The notes below the pieces were generated by a model. That model was given only the letters and a program-made list of their open reading frames with translations. It had not been told where the DNA came from and did not search any database. This document shows positions 53,395 to 61,721 of a stretch of DNA of 64,000 bases, one piece after another. Each line of letters opens with the position of its first letter. Positions within the stretch are counted from its first letter, which is position 1. The translations under genes were made by a program, and so were the position numbers. The DNA comes from Fretibacterium sp. OH1220_COT-178 (GTDB lineage Bacteria > Synergistota > Synergistia > Synergistales > Aminobacteriaceae): NCBI RefSeq assembly GCF_003860125.1, contig NZ_RQYL01000002.1, positions 62,001 through 126,000 on the forward strand. The letters run 5' to 3'.

Positions 53395-54927
53395 ATGAGG
53401 GGGGGAGATGATGCTTTGGAGCGTTCCGCGGAGCAACACATTCTGAGCATTCGAGGCATCGGCAAGACGTTTCCCGGAGTTCGGGCGCTTTCCTCCGTCA
53501 AGCTGAATATCGGAAGGGGTTCCATTCATGCGCTCCTGGGCGAGAACGGGGCCGGCAAATCCACGCTGGTCCGCATCGTGACCGGCGGATATCTTCCGGA
53601 TGAAGGAACCATGTCCTTCGATGGTCGCCCCTACTCCCCACGCACACCTCATGACGCCATTGCGGCCGGCATCCGCGTGGTGCACCAAGAGCTGAACCTG
53701 CTGCCGTATCTTTCCGTCGCCGAGAACATCTTTCTCGATTCCCTGCCCCGCCGGGGTCCTTTTCTGGATATCCGGCGTCTTCACGAAAGCGCGCTGGCGC
53801 TCCTGAAACGAGTGGGCTTGGATGTGGATCCGGCATCCCAGGTGGAACGGCTTGGGGTGGCGCAGATGCAGCTGGTCGAAATTGCGCGTGCACTCTCGCA
53901 GAGTTGCAAGCTCCTGATTCTGGACGAACCCACCGCCAGCCTTTCCGCAAAAGATGCGGAACGCCTCTTCCAAATATTGAGGGACTTGCAGAAAGACGGC
54001 CTCTCCGTCATCTACATCTCCCATCACCTCTCGGAGATCTTCAAAATCGCCGACACCCTTTCCGTCCTGCGGAACGGTTCCATGGTGCTGACCCGCCCCG
54101 TAGCCGAAATGGACCTGCCGCAGATCGTCTCCGCCATGGTCGGGCGCCAGATGGACTCCGAATACCCATTTTTGGAGGGCTCCCCCGTGACGGAGCAGCC
54201 CATTCTCGAGGTCCGTGGCCTGCGCTTTCGGGGAAATCCGCACAGTCTGTCCTTCGTGTTGAAAAAGGGCGAAATTCTGGGCATCTCCGGGCTCGTCGGT
54301 TCCCTCAGGACCGAGGCCATGAGGGCCCTTTTCGGCGCGGACCCCAAGGAGGCGGGGGAAATCCTGCTGGATGGCACCGAGGTCCGCATTTCGAGTCCAT
54401 CGGATGCGGTGCGCTCCGGAATCTGCCTGCTCACCGAGGACCGAAAGGAACAGGGCCTGGTGCTCGATCTGCCCGTCGTCCAAAACGTGTCTCTGGCAAG
54501 TCTCCAGAAGGTCAGCCACAGCGGCATCCTCGACTTCGGGGAGGAGCGGCACCGCGCCGAGGAGTTCTGCGAGAGTCTGTCGATCCGCACGCCCTCGGTG
54601 GATCAGCTCGTCCGAAATCTTTCCGGCGGCAACCAGCAGAAGGTGGTCCTCGCCAAATGGCTTTTGAGGGACGCTCGGGTGTTGATCTTCGACGAGCCGA
54701 CCCGCGGAATCGACGTCGGGGCAAAATACGAGATCTACCTGCTTCTCTGGAGGCTGCTGGCCGAAGGGAAGGGAATTCTGGTCGTCTCTTCGGACCTCAG
54801 CGAACTCATGGGAATTTGTCACCGCATTCTGGTATTTTCCGACGGGGAAATTGTGGCCGAGGTCCCCCGAAAGGCTTTCGATCAGGAAAAAATTCTCTCC
54901 TTTGCCTATAAAAACTATCTCCGCTGA
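53395..54927 (+). CDS. Sugar ABC transporter ATPase, duplicated domains (RbsA-like)
   Basis: The protein has 510 residues. ATG 53395 is used, but TTG 53416, eight bases after GGGGGAG, is an equally plausible start. There are two ABC domains. The first has Walker A LLGENGAGKSTLVRI, Q-loop VVHQELNLLPYLSV, Walker B LLILDEPTASL and a degenerate signature (ERLGVAQMQLVEIARAL). The second has a degenerate Walker A region (GISGLVGSLRTEAMRAL), the intact signature NLSGGNQQKVVLAKWL and IFDEPTRGIDVGAKYEI. That asymmetry is normal for this carbohydrate-importer subfamily. It energises uptake at the inner membrane. Confidence 0.94.
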   Translation: MRGGDDALERSAEQHILSIRGIGKTFPGVRALSSVKLNIGRGSIHALLGENGAGKSTLVRIVTGGYLPDEGTMSFDGRPYSPRTPHDAIAAGIRVVHQELNLLPYLSVAENIFLDSLPRRGPFLDIRRLHESALALLKRVGLDVDPASQVERLGVAQMQLVEIARALSQSCKLLILDEPTASLSAKDAERLFQILRDLQKDGLSVIYISHHLSEIFKIADTLSVLRNGSMVLTRPVAEMDLPQIVSAMVGRQMDSEYPFLEGSPVTEQPILEVRGLRFRGNPHSLSFVLKKGEILGISGLVGSLRTEAMRALFGADPKEAGEILLDGTEVRISSPSDAVRSGICLLTEDRKEQGLVLDLPVVQNVSLASLQKVSHSGILDFGEERHRAEEFCESLSIRTPSVDQLVRNLSGGNQQKVVLAKWLLRDARVLIFDEPTRGIDVGAKYEIYLLLWRLLAEGKGILVVSSDLSELMGICHRILVFSDGEIVAEVPRKAFDQEKILSFAYKNYLR

Positions 54928-55016
54928 AAACAATGGGGACAAGGGAGGTTGAGCCTCCAAGGGCTTATTTCCCTCTCCTGGGAAATGTCGCTTTGTTCCC
55001 TCTCGAGGTGAGATTC

Positions 55017-55988
55017 ATGAAAAGCAAAAAACTGCTCAAGCTTCTGCTCAACGAGGCGGGAATCGGCGTCATATTCCTGGTCCTGTGCGCTTCGTTCGCC
55101 CTGTTCGTGCCGAACTTCGCCTCCATGAACAACATCTCCAACATATTCACCCAAATCAGCATCAACACGGTGATCTCGACAGGCATGACGTTCGTCATCC
55201 TCCTGGGCGGGATCGACCTCTCCGTCGGGTCCGTGCTGGCTCTTTGCACGATTTTGGCGGGGAAGGTCCTGACGGCGGCCAGCCTGCCCCTTCCCATCGC
55301 CATAGCCGGGGCCATAGCCGTGAGCATCCTCTGCGGAATGCTCTGCGGCCTGTTCAACGGTTTCGTCTCGGAAAAATGGAGGGTCCACTCCTTTGTCGTG
55401 ACCCTCGGAATGCTCAACGTCGCCCGCGGTGCCGCACTCCAGATCAGCGGCTCCCGGACCATCTTTTCGTTTCCCAAGGCCTTCAACGATTTTGGCACCC
55501 TCTCGGCCGCCGGAGTTCCTGCAATCTTCATTCTGGCGGTCCTGGGCGTGGTTCTCGGTCATCTGGCACTGAGACGGACGGTTTTCGGCCGCATGATCTA
55601 TGCCATCGGCAACAACGAGGAGGCCGTAAGGCTCTGCGGGCACAATACGCGCGTCTACAAGATATGGGCCTTTATCCTTTGCGGGGGCATGGTCGGCATC
55701 GCCGCCATCATGTACATGCTTCGCCTGAACATAGCCAGCCCGATTCTGGGGGCGGGCTTCGAGCTCTCCGCCATCGCCGCGGTCGTCATCGGCGGGACCA
55801 GCATGAGCGGCGGCAAGGGATCCCTCATCGGAACCCTGATCGGAGCCGCGATCATCGGCGTCTTGAACAACGGCTTGCTGCTCCTGGGCATGAAGGACTT
55901 TTCACGTCAAATCGTCACGGGGCTCATCATTGTGGGAGCCGTCGTTTTGGACACCTACCGCGTGCGGCTTTCGCGGATGCTCTCCTGA
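55017..55988 (+). CDS. Sugar ABC transporter permease (RbsC-like)
   Basis: The protein has 323 residues. I chose ATG 55017, 6 bases after GAGGTGA. There are eight to ten membrane segments with the RbsC signatures NISNIFTQISINTVISTGMTFVIL, GGIDLSVGSVLALC, VVTLGMLNVARGAAL, FGRMIYAIGNNEEAVRLCGHN and AAVVIGGTSMSGGKGSLIGTLIGA (EAA-like loop). It is the membrane channel of the importer encoded by the two upstream genes. No sugar kinase or isomerase is encoded nearby, so the substrate is unknown. Confidence 0.94.
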   Translation: MKSKKLLKLLLNEAGIGVIFLVLCASFALFVPNFASMNNISNIFTQISINTVISTGMTFVILLGGIDLSVGSVLALCTILAGKVLTAASLPLPIAIAGAIAVSILCGMLCGLFNGFVSEKWRVHSFVVTLGMLNVARGAALQISGSRTIFSFPKAFNDFGTLSAAGVPAIFILAVLGVVLGHLALRRTVFGRMIYAIGNNEEAVRLCGHNTRVYKIWAFILCGGMVGIAAIMYMLRLNIASPILGAGFELSAIAAVVIGGTSMSGGKGSLIGTLIGAAIIGVLNNGLLLLGMKDFSRQIVTGLIIVGAVVLDTYRVRLSRMLS

Positions 55989-56159
55989 GGCCACCGGATG
56001 AAAAGGATCTTTCAGTAAAAGTTTTCAAGGGAAAGCTTGCGAAAAAAAATCCTTGGGGACGGAATTCCAATTCTGCGTTTTTAGGGTATAGTAAATATTG
56101 AGGTCGGTTGCTTTCTGTGTGGACGACGGGTATGAAAATCCGGGACGAGGGGATGCGGA

Positions 56160-57260
56160 ATGAACATGAAGGTCTTGGTAGGACTTGTTGCCCTGTTGTC
56201 TGCAATAGCGCTTTGCACGGTTCTGAACCTGGCCAGCGGGGTGTTCATTCCGCTGGTCGTCGCGTGGTTCATCCTGCAGGTCTTCCGTCCGGTCATTCGG
56301 CTGGGTTGGAAACTTCATCTGCCTCCGGCCCTGAACATCACACTGGTATTCGCCATTTTTTTTGGCCTCTGCATCCTTGGAATCTACTTTTGCGCCTCTC
56401 AGGCCGTCGAGTTCAACCGGGCCTACAACCTGTACTATTCAAAGCTCAACACGATGTTCCACTCGGTTTTGAAGGCTTTGAGCATCCCCCCCTCGACGAT
56501 CTCCGATTTCAACTGGCTCGACCTTCTGGGGCGCTATGTGCGCAACATTTCGGAATTGATCCTCACCTTTTCCAGCAAATTTGTCCTTACGCTTGTCTTT
56601 CTGATGTTCATGCTCCTGGAGGCCCCCTACGTCAACGAAAAAATCGACAAATCCTTTTCCGGGCCCAATGCCTTCAGGATTAAGAACATCCTGGACACCG
56701 TTTCCCAGCAAATAAGCCGCTATCTGGGCACGTTGACGCTCATTAGTCTGGCCACGGGCTTCTGCGCCTGGCTCCTGCTTGCCGCCATGGGAGTCGAACT
56801 GGCTGCCGGCTGGGGCGTACTGACCTTTCTGCTGAACTTCATCCCCACCGTGGGCTCCATCATCGCCACCATCCCCCCCGTACTTATGGCAGCACTCCAG
56901 TTCTCGCCCAGCTTATTCAAACCTCTTGCGGTCTTTTTTTCCCTGACGGCCATTCAGATCACCATAGGCAACGTGATCACCCCCAAGGTGGTGGGGGACC
57001 GGCTGGGCCTGAGCCCGATCGTCATCCTTCTCTCCCTTCTGCTCTGGGGAACGATCTGGGGAATCCCCGGCGCCCTCCTGTCCGTCCCCATCGCTTCGAT
57101 CATCAAGATCGTATGCGAGAACATCCAGTCTTTACGCCCCATCGCAGTCCTGATGGGCAGCGGCAAGGACGCCCTGATGGCCGCTCCCCCCGTCGTCAGG
57201 AGGAAAACGAAAACACACGTTCAGACCAATGTCCCGAACACCTCCGAGGATTTCGAGTAG
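56160..57260 (+). CDS. AI-2E/PerM family membrane protein
   Basis: The protein has 366 residues; ATG 56160 follows GACGAGGGGATG. It has seven to eight membrane segments with the AI-2E hallmarks: VVAWFILQVFRPVIRLG near the start, GWGVLTFLLNFIPTVGSIIATIPPVLMA in the middle, NVITPKVVGDRLGLSPIVILLSLLLWGTIWG and GALLSVPIASIIKIV. The family exports autoinducer-2 or small molecules, or acts as a Na+/H+ antiporter. It follows an RbsABC-like operon, which in some bacteria (Lsr) imports AI-2, but no lsr kinase is present. The link is suggestive only. Confidence 0.9.
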   Translation: MNMKVLVGLVALLSAIALCTVLNLASGVFIPLVVAWFILQVFRPVIRLGWKLHLPPALNITLVFAIFFGLCILGIYFCASQAVEFNRAYNLYYSKLNTMFHSVLKALSIPPSTISDFNWLDLLGRYVRNISELILTFSSKFVLTLVFLMFMLLEAPYVNEKIDKSFSGPNAFRIKNILDTVSQQISRYLGTLTLISLATGFCAWLLLAAMGVELAAGWGVLTFLLNFIPTVGSIIATIPPVLMAALQFSPSLFKPLAVFFSLTAIQITIGNVITPKVVGDRLGLSPIVILLSLLLWGTIWGIPGALLSVPIASIIKIVCENIQSLRPIAVLMGSGKDALMAAPPVVRRKTKTHVQTNVPNTSEDFE

Positions 57261-57271
57261 GTGGCTTTCGT

Positions 57272-57577
57272 TCAAAAAACCTCGGCTTTTCTGATCCGTC
57301 TCACGGGCCCGCGGCGTAATGGAAGAGGCGCCTCACCACCCACCCTCCAGGCTCTCTCGGGCACCTTACGCCCGCTCCCGGCAGAGCCTGCGCGAAGGCA
57401 TCCGTTGTCTTCGCGCTCCAAAAACCCAACCGCGGTCTCGTTTTTTCTAGGCCCTTCCCTCCACAACGCCCGGACCTCCCCATAGGCGATTCTCAAAAGC
57501 CCCATCCACAACAGGAAAACGATGCATTGCTGAAAAAAATAAGCGTCCCCCAAGCCCGACAGAATCCTTTCCAACAT
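57272..57577 (-). CDS. Small membrane protein of unknown function
   Basis: The protein has 101 residues; ATG 57577 lies 8 bases after a perfect AGGAGG. Residues ~12-35 form one membrane segment (FFQQCIVFLLWMGLLRIAYG), followed by a basic cytoplasmic tail (ALWREGPRKNETAVGFLERE). The last ~45 residues are low-complexity Arg/Gly. It is divergently placed from the S24-type repressor and both are served by the 35-nt palindromic promoter between them. Size, topology and a repressor neighbour recall phage holin-like proteins and type I or regulated toxins, but there is no direct evidence of toxicity. I do not recognise the family. Confidence 0.6.
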   Translation of the reverse strand: MLERILSGLGDAYFFQQCIVFLLWMGLLRIAYGEVRALWREGPRKNETAVGFLEREDNGCLRAGSAGSGRKVPERAWRVGGEAPLPLRRGPVRRIRKAEVF

Positions 57578-57636
57578 AGGCGCGTCCTCCTTCTGTTCCG
57601 CATCCGCTCGAACTTATGCTCTTCGTGATCTTCACG

Positions 57637-57671
57637 ATTGATTATACTACGTAATACGTAGTATAATCAAT
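57637..57671. promoter_or_regulatory. Symmetric divergent promoter/operator (35-nt perfect palindrome)
   Basis: Two 17-bp arms (ATTGATTATACTACGTA and its exact complement) flank a single A at 57654. On the plus strand TTGATT (57639-57644) and TATAAT (57662-57667) are spaced exactly 17 bases. By symmetry the minus strand has the same promoter (57669-57664 and 57646-57641). The two promoters therefore overlap face to face, each -35 lying on the other's -10. The core TACTACGTA-A-TACGTAGTA is a natural operator for the CI-like repressor encoded at 57831. Confidence 0.85.
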
Positions 57672-57830
57672 ACGCAAAAGGTATTTAAGGCATAAAAACG
57701 TCGTTGAAAGCCCCTCCAAACACCTCTCGTCCTCGCCTGTCCGAGCAGGGGAGAGGAGGAAGGGGCTTAACAGAATGCCTTTCTTGGAGTAGGATAAGCT
57801 AGGCCGGCAGACACGAGAGGAGGAAGCCCC

Positions 57831-58523
57831 GTGAAGAAGGATGCCTCGACCATTGGGGAGCGGATCAAAGCCTGCAGGGAAAGGATCGGGATGAAACGCC
57901 CGGAGCTCGCCCGCCGCTTGGGGGTTGCTCCCAACACCCTATACCGCTACGAAATCGGGAGCATAGGGATCAAGGACTCCATCAAGGAGAGGATCGCTCA
58001 CGTCCTGGGCGTCACTGTGGGCTACCTCGTGGAGGGCCGGGCTCGGGAGAGCGAGACTGCGTATCAGGAACCGGAACCGATCGTTCCGCCGCAGATCTAC
58101 CTTCCGATCCTGGATCAGGAGGCCTGCGCGGGCAGCGGTTTCAATTGGACGGATGTCGAATCGGGGGTGAAGGAGTGGATGCCTTGGCCAACACTCGAAA
58201 CGGGAGGGCCCGTCGGGCCTGAAAAACCCTACTTCGTACGAGTGGAGGGGGAGAGCATGATCGGCGCCAATATCGACGACGGCTGCCTGATTCTGGTCAA
58301 TCCCAACATCGAGGTCAAGAGTGGGGACATCGCCTACATCCGCTGGAATGAGCGATGCTCCGTCAAGGGCATCATATTCTATCGGGATGGACGTGTGGAG
58401 CTTCGCCCGGCCAACAAGGACTTTCGCTCCATATGGGTGGAGAAGGACGAGATCGAATCTCTGGAGGTCCTGGGCAAAGTGGTCCGCTGGCTCAACATGG
58501 GCGTTCCCAAAAGCATCTTTTAA
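57831..58523 (+). CDS. CI/LexA-like repressor: XRE helix-turn-helix plus S24 peptidase domain
   Basis: The protein has 230 residues, starting at GTG 57831, 7 bases after GGAGG. An XRE-type helix-turn-helix occupies residues ~8-65 (IGERIKACRERIGMKRPELARRLGVAPNTLYRYE). The S24 domain (~85-215) has the nucleophile Ser in VRVEGESMIGANIDDG and a candidate general-base Lys in CSVKGIIFYRDG. An Ala-Gly pair in EACAGSGF lies where LexA/CI proteins self-cleave. Such repressors release their operator on DNA damage or other stress. The likely targets are its own promoter and the small membrane protein gene through the palindrome at 57637. Confidence 0.9.
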   Translation: MKKDASTIGERIKACRERIGMKRPELARRLGVAPNTLYRYEIGSIGIKDSIKERIAHVLGVTVGYLVEGRARESETAYQEPEPIVPPQIYLPILDQEACAGSGFNWTDVESGVKEWMPWPTLETGGPVGPEKPYFVRVEGESMIGANIDDGCLILVNPNIEVKSGDIAYIRWNERCSVKGIIFYRDGRVELRPANKDFRSIWVEKDEIESLEVLGKVVRWLNMGVPKSIF

Positions 58524-58685
58524 TCTTCCGCGTCCCCTCCCTCCGGGATACAGGGCCGGCGCTCGAACCTTTCGGAACGCCCTTGCCGCCGCCCCCAAAA
58601 TTTTGTCCTGGCCATGGCGGCTTGCGGAGCGGCAAAAAATGGAAAAGGACGTATTTCTGTCGTCCTTTCCCCCGTCGGTCTGGAG

Positions 58686-58691
58686 TATAAT
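58686..58691 (+). promoter_or_regulatory. -10 box of the Na/Pi transporter operon
   Basis: A perfect TATAAT lies ~47 bases before the start at 58738; the -35 is poor. The ~210-base gap after the repressor gene holds nothing else I recognise. Confidence 0.5.
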
Positions 58692-58737
58692 GCTGTTCTA
58701 AACCGATGAACGACGACGAGGCGAAGGAGGGAAGGGG

Positions 58738-60318
58738 GTGCTTTCAGGCTTTTTCACCGTCCTGGGCGGACTTGCCCTTTTTCTCTTCGGAGTCGAGACC
58801 TGCCGGGAAAGCTTTCAGGTAGTGGGAGGATGGCTTCATCGGATGCTCTTCCGACTGGCGAGAGGACGTTTCATGCCCTTCGTCTTCGGAGTTTTTTTGA
58901 CGCTGTTCTCCCAGAACAGCACGATTGCCACGTCTTTGGCGATCGGTTTCGTCGATATCGGCACCATGCAGCTGACCGAGGCCATCCTGGCCATGAGCGG
59001 AGCCAGTCTGGGAGGGGGACTGGTCATCCTCCTGATCAGCCTCAATGTCGTCAGGTTCGGTCCCCTTCTGCTTTTCGCAAGCCTGCTTATGATCCGTCTT
59101 TCACGCAAGCCCGAGATTCGCAATTACGGGCGCATCCTTCAGGGCATCGGGCTCATCTTCCTGGGAATGCTCGCCATCCAGGCCGGAGTCGTTCCCATCG
59201 TGGAAAACCCCGATGTCCGCAGCCTTATCCTTTGGAGCAGCCGCAACTCTTTCCTGATCGGCCTCGTGTCCTTTCTGCTCACCTCCCTGATCCAGAACAA
59301 CACCGCGGTCGTCGCCATCGCCATATCCGTCGCCGGCACCGGCCTGATCTCCCCGACCGCGGGCATGGCCATCGTTCTGGGCGCCCACATAGGCTCGACC
59401 ACCATCATCCTCATCTCGGGCCTGAGCGGCAAACTCAACGCCCGTCGTCTGGGTCTGGCGACGGTGGTCTACAAGATCCTGGGAGCCCTCGTCATGGCCT
59501 GTGCAATTCCGTTTATGCCAACCCTGTTTCGACGGATGGGTTTGTCGGTCAGTTCCTCCCTGGTCTTTTTCCAGATTCTGCTGGCCTTCGTCAACGCCCT
59601 CGTCGTCACGCCCTTCGCACCGATTCTCCGCCGGATATGCGAACATGTTTTTCCCTCCGCGCGCAGTCCTGCCGAGCCCGCCTATCTCAACCCCGAACTG
59701 CAGAACGTCCCGGCCATAGCCCTGACGCTTCTTTCGCGCGAGCTGGTGCGGCTCTCCAATTTTCTCGAGGCCTATTTCCAGATCCTCTTCTCCTTTCCCT
59801 CGGAGCGCAAGCGGCTCCCCAAACTTCAGGAGGATATATGGAGCCTGTTTCGAGAGTGCCGGACCTACTTCTCGGCCATTCCGATTCCCCAGGGAGCTCT
59901 GGCCCTGAGGCGGAAGCACTTCAACCTTTCGATCACGCTTTCCTCCTTCGAGACCATGGCCTCCGGCATCCATTTCGAGCTTTCCCAGCTCTGGATGCCC
60001 AACTTCATGGAAAACGGCGCCCTGGACGGGTTGATCCTCAGTTTTTTAACCCTTCTGCGCCATTCCTTCCGCTTCTTCGTCCTTGGAGACGAGGCCATTG
60101 CCCGATCCGCAAGAAGCCACATCGAGAACTTTCGTATCTGTGAGGACAGCCTGGGCTACGCATTATTGCTGGATCTGGACAGGCAATACGGGGAAAACGG
60201 GCGGGAGCTGATGATGATTCTGGCCGTCCTGGGGCGCACCGTGTATGCGGCCGAACATATGCTGAAGAACCTGGAGCACAACGAGTCCAAGTTCTCCCTA
60301 TACCGTGCAATGGAGTGA
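58738..60318 (+). CDS. Na+/phosphate cotransporter, NptA family with C-terminal PhoU-like region
   Basis: The protein has 526 residues, starting at GTG 58738 behind AAGGAGGGAAGGGG. Two inverted repeats of Na/Pi-cotransporter II fold carry the QSS/QNST-type motifs LFSQNSTIATSLAIG and SLIQNNTAVVAIAIS, with GASLGGGLVILL and GAHIGSTTIILI. The first half has about eight membrane segments. Residues ~330-526 are helical and PhoU-like. It imports phosphate with Na+ or another anion. The next gene encodes a separate PhoU-like protein, so transporter and regulator are paired. Confidence 0.9.
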   Translation: MLSGFFTVLGGLALFLFGVETCRESFQVVGGWLHRMLFRLARGRFMPFVFGVFLTLFSQNSTIATSLAIGFVDIGTMQLTEAILAMSGASLGGGLVILLISLNVVRFGPLLLFASLLMIRLSRKPEIRNYGRILQGIGLIFLGMLAIQAGVVPIVENPDVRSLILWSSRNSFLIGLVSFLLTSLIQNNTAVVAIAISVAGTGLISPTAGMAIVLGAHIGSTTIILISGLSGKLNARRLGLATVVYKILGALVMACAIPFMPTLFRRMGLSVSSSLVFFQILLAFVNALVVTPFAPILRRICEHVFPSARSPAEPAYLNPELQNVPAIALTLLSRELVRLSNFLEAYFQILFSFPSERKRLPKLQEDIWSLFRECRTYFSAIPIPQGALALRRKHFNLSITLSSFETMASGIHFELSQLWMPNFMENGALDGLILSFLTLLRHSFRFFVLGDEAIARSARSHIENFRICEDSLGYALLLDLDRQYGENGRELMMILAVLGRTVYAAEHMLKNLEHNESKFSLYRAME

Positions 60319-60322
60319 TGGG

Positions 60323-61102
60323 ATGAAAATGCAGAACGTCTTTGGGCGATTTTGGGGAAGGCCTCTCGCCTCCTCGAGACCTAAACCCCTGATCGGCGAG
60401 GAAAAAGCTCTCGACGAAATCCTGATGGCTCAGGACAAGGCGCGCATAACCCGAGAGGTTCTCGAGATGGGGCGGATGACGCATGAAATGCTGGCGCGAA
60501 GCCTGTACGTCTTCGAAAGCAACGACGACAAGGACGCCCGTTCCGTCATCGAACAGGACAACGAGGTCGATCGCCAGGAGATGGAGATCGACTGGGAATG
60601 CCTCTCGACCATGGCCATACGCCAGCCGATCCATGACGACCTGCGCTTCCTGTTCGCCGTCATCAAACTGACGACGGACCTCGAGCGCGTCGCCGACGAG
60701 AGCACGAACCTCGCTCGCCACCTGCTGCTCCACCGCTCCATCATCCGGGAATCGGACGACCTCGAGGAGATCCGCTCCATGAAGGACTCGCTTCTCGAAC
60801 AACTGAAGGATGTCCTGAAGGCTTTCGAAAAACAGGACCTCTCCCTCGCACGACAGGTCTTTGCCAGAGACAGGTCCATCGATGAGCGCTACAACAAACT
60901 CTACGAATCCTTTCTGGATAACATCTCAGTCAAGGACAACGACAGGATCCGCCGTCAAGCCTATATCCTGGCTCTGGCCCGACACCTCGAACGAGCGGGC
61001 GACCACATCGCCAACGTCGCTGAGTACATTTGCTTTATGATCACGGGAGAACGCATCGCCTCGGAATCGGACCCCAACAAGGACCTGAATTCCTCGGAGT
61101 GA
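60323..61102 (+). CDS. PhoU-domain protein
   Basis: The protein has about 259 residues. ATG 60323 begins 4 bases after the transporter stop; the ATG at 60305 lies within the transporter end. Two three-helix PhoU repeats show the metal-binding E-x3-D-x3 pattern: QDNEVDRQEMEIDWECLSTMA, FAVIKLTTDLERVADESTNLA, and in the second half RDRSIDERYNKLYESFL and ALARHLERAGDHIANVAEYI. PhoU proteins bind metals and limit phosphate uptake. Here it probably controls the NptA-type transporter with which it is co-transcribed. Confidence 0.9.
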   Translation: MKMQNVFGRFWGRPLASSRPKPLIGEEKALDEILMAQDKARITREVLEMGRMTHEMLARSLYVFESNDDKDARSVIEQDNEVDRQEMEIDWECLSTMAIRQPIHDDLRFLFAVIKLTTDLERVADESTNLARHLLLHRSIIRESDDLEEIRSMKDSLLEQLKDVLKAFEKQDLSLARQVFARDRSIDERYNKLYESFLDNISVKDNDRIRRQAYILALARHLERAGDHIANVAEYICFMITGERIASESDPNKDLNSSE

Positions 61103-61122
61103 TCTTTTCCCGCTCTTGGGGG

Positions 61123-61686
61123 TCATTCGGCGGGCTCCCCGTCCTCTTGCTCCTCCCCGTCGAAGAGGCCCAACATATCCGAGATGTCGAAGGATTCATC
61201 CTGCTTCGCCTTGATGGCCTCGACCTCCAGATCGAGCTTCTGCCTGGCCTCCAGAACGTTCCTCGCCTGCTCCAAACGTCGAAAGGCGACCTCCGGATAC
61301 CCGCGGTTGTAAAGCTCGAGCGCGGCGTTCGTAATGAAGGCCCCCAAGAAGGACTCCAGCTTGCGGGCAAGGATCTCCTCCTCGTCCCCCGCATATTTCC
61401 GGGTGAATTTTTCCACGTCCCATTCGAGCGTCTCCCTGCTGATCGACGCAAGCTCGTCCAGGACCTTGTCGAACTCGCTCTTCTGCGACGTCGAATCCAC
61501 ATAGCGTTGGTTCGAGTTCGTATCGTACTGCAGGACGAAGGCCGACTCCCCTCCCTCCGAGATGGTCTCCTCGGACAGCGCCGAGGAGGGAGTCCGAACT
61601 TCAACCTCGTCCTTCGGTTCCTGAACCTCCGACTTCTTTGAGCTCTTTTTGACCGCTATTGCGTCCACCCCCATAGCATCGGCCAT
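61123..61686 (-). CDS. Hypothetical acidic protein
   Basis: The protein has 187 residues and I do not recognise it. The N-terminal ~60 residues are charged and disordered (KKSSKKSEVQEPKDEVEV). Residues ~65-165 are predominantly helical with heptad-like Leu/Ile and Glu/Lys, including KVLDELASISRETLEWDVEKF and NVLEARQKLDLEVEAIKAKQ. The C-terminus is strongly acidic (DGEEQEDGEPAE). It has no membrane segment or Cys. It lies 35 bases after htpG on the same strand, so it is likely co-transcribed with that chaperone. Confidence 0.8.
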   Translation of the reverse strand: MADAMGVDAIAVKKSSKKSEVQEPKDEVEVRTPSSALSEETISEGGESAFVLQYDTNSNQRYVDSTSQKSEFDKVLDELASISRETLEWDVEKFTRKYAGDEEEILARKLESFLGAFITNAALELYNRGYPEVAFRRLEQARNVLEARQKLDLEVEAIKAKQDESFDISDMLGLFDGEEQEDGEPAE

Positions 61687-61721
61687 CCGCCCAGCGGACG
61701 GCCGTCAGAAATTCGTTTGCT

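Noticed and set aside
52381-54960. 859-residue open frame on the reverse strand
   Set aside because: It is antisense to the clearly identified sugar ABC binding protein and ATPase genes.
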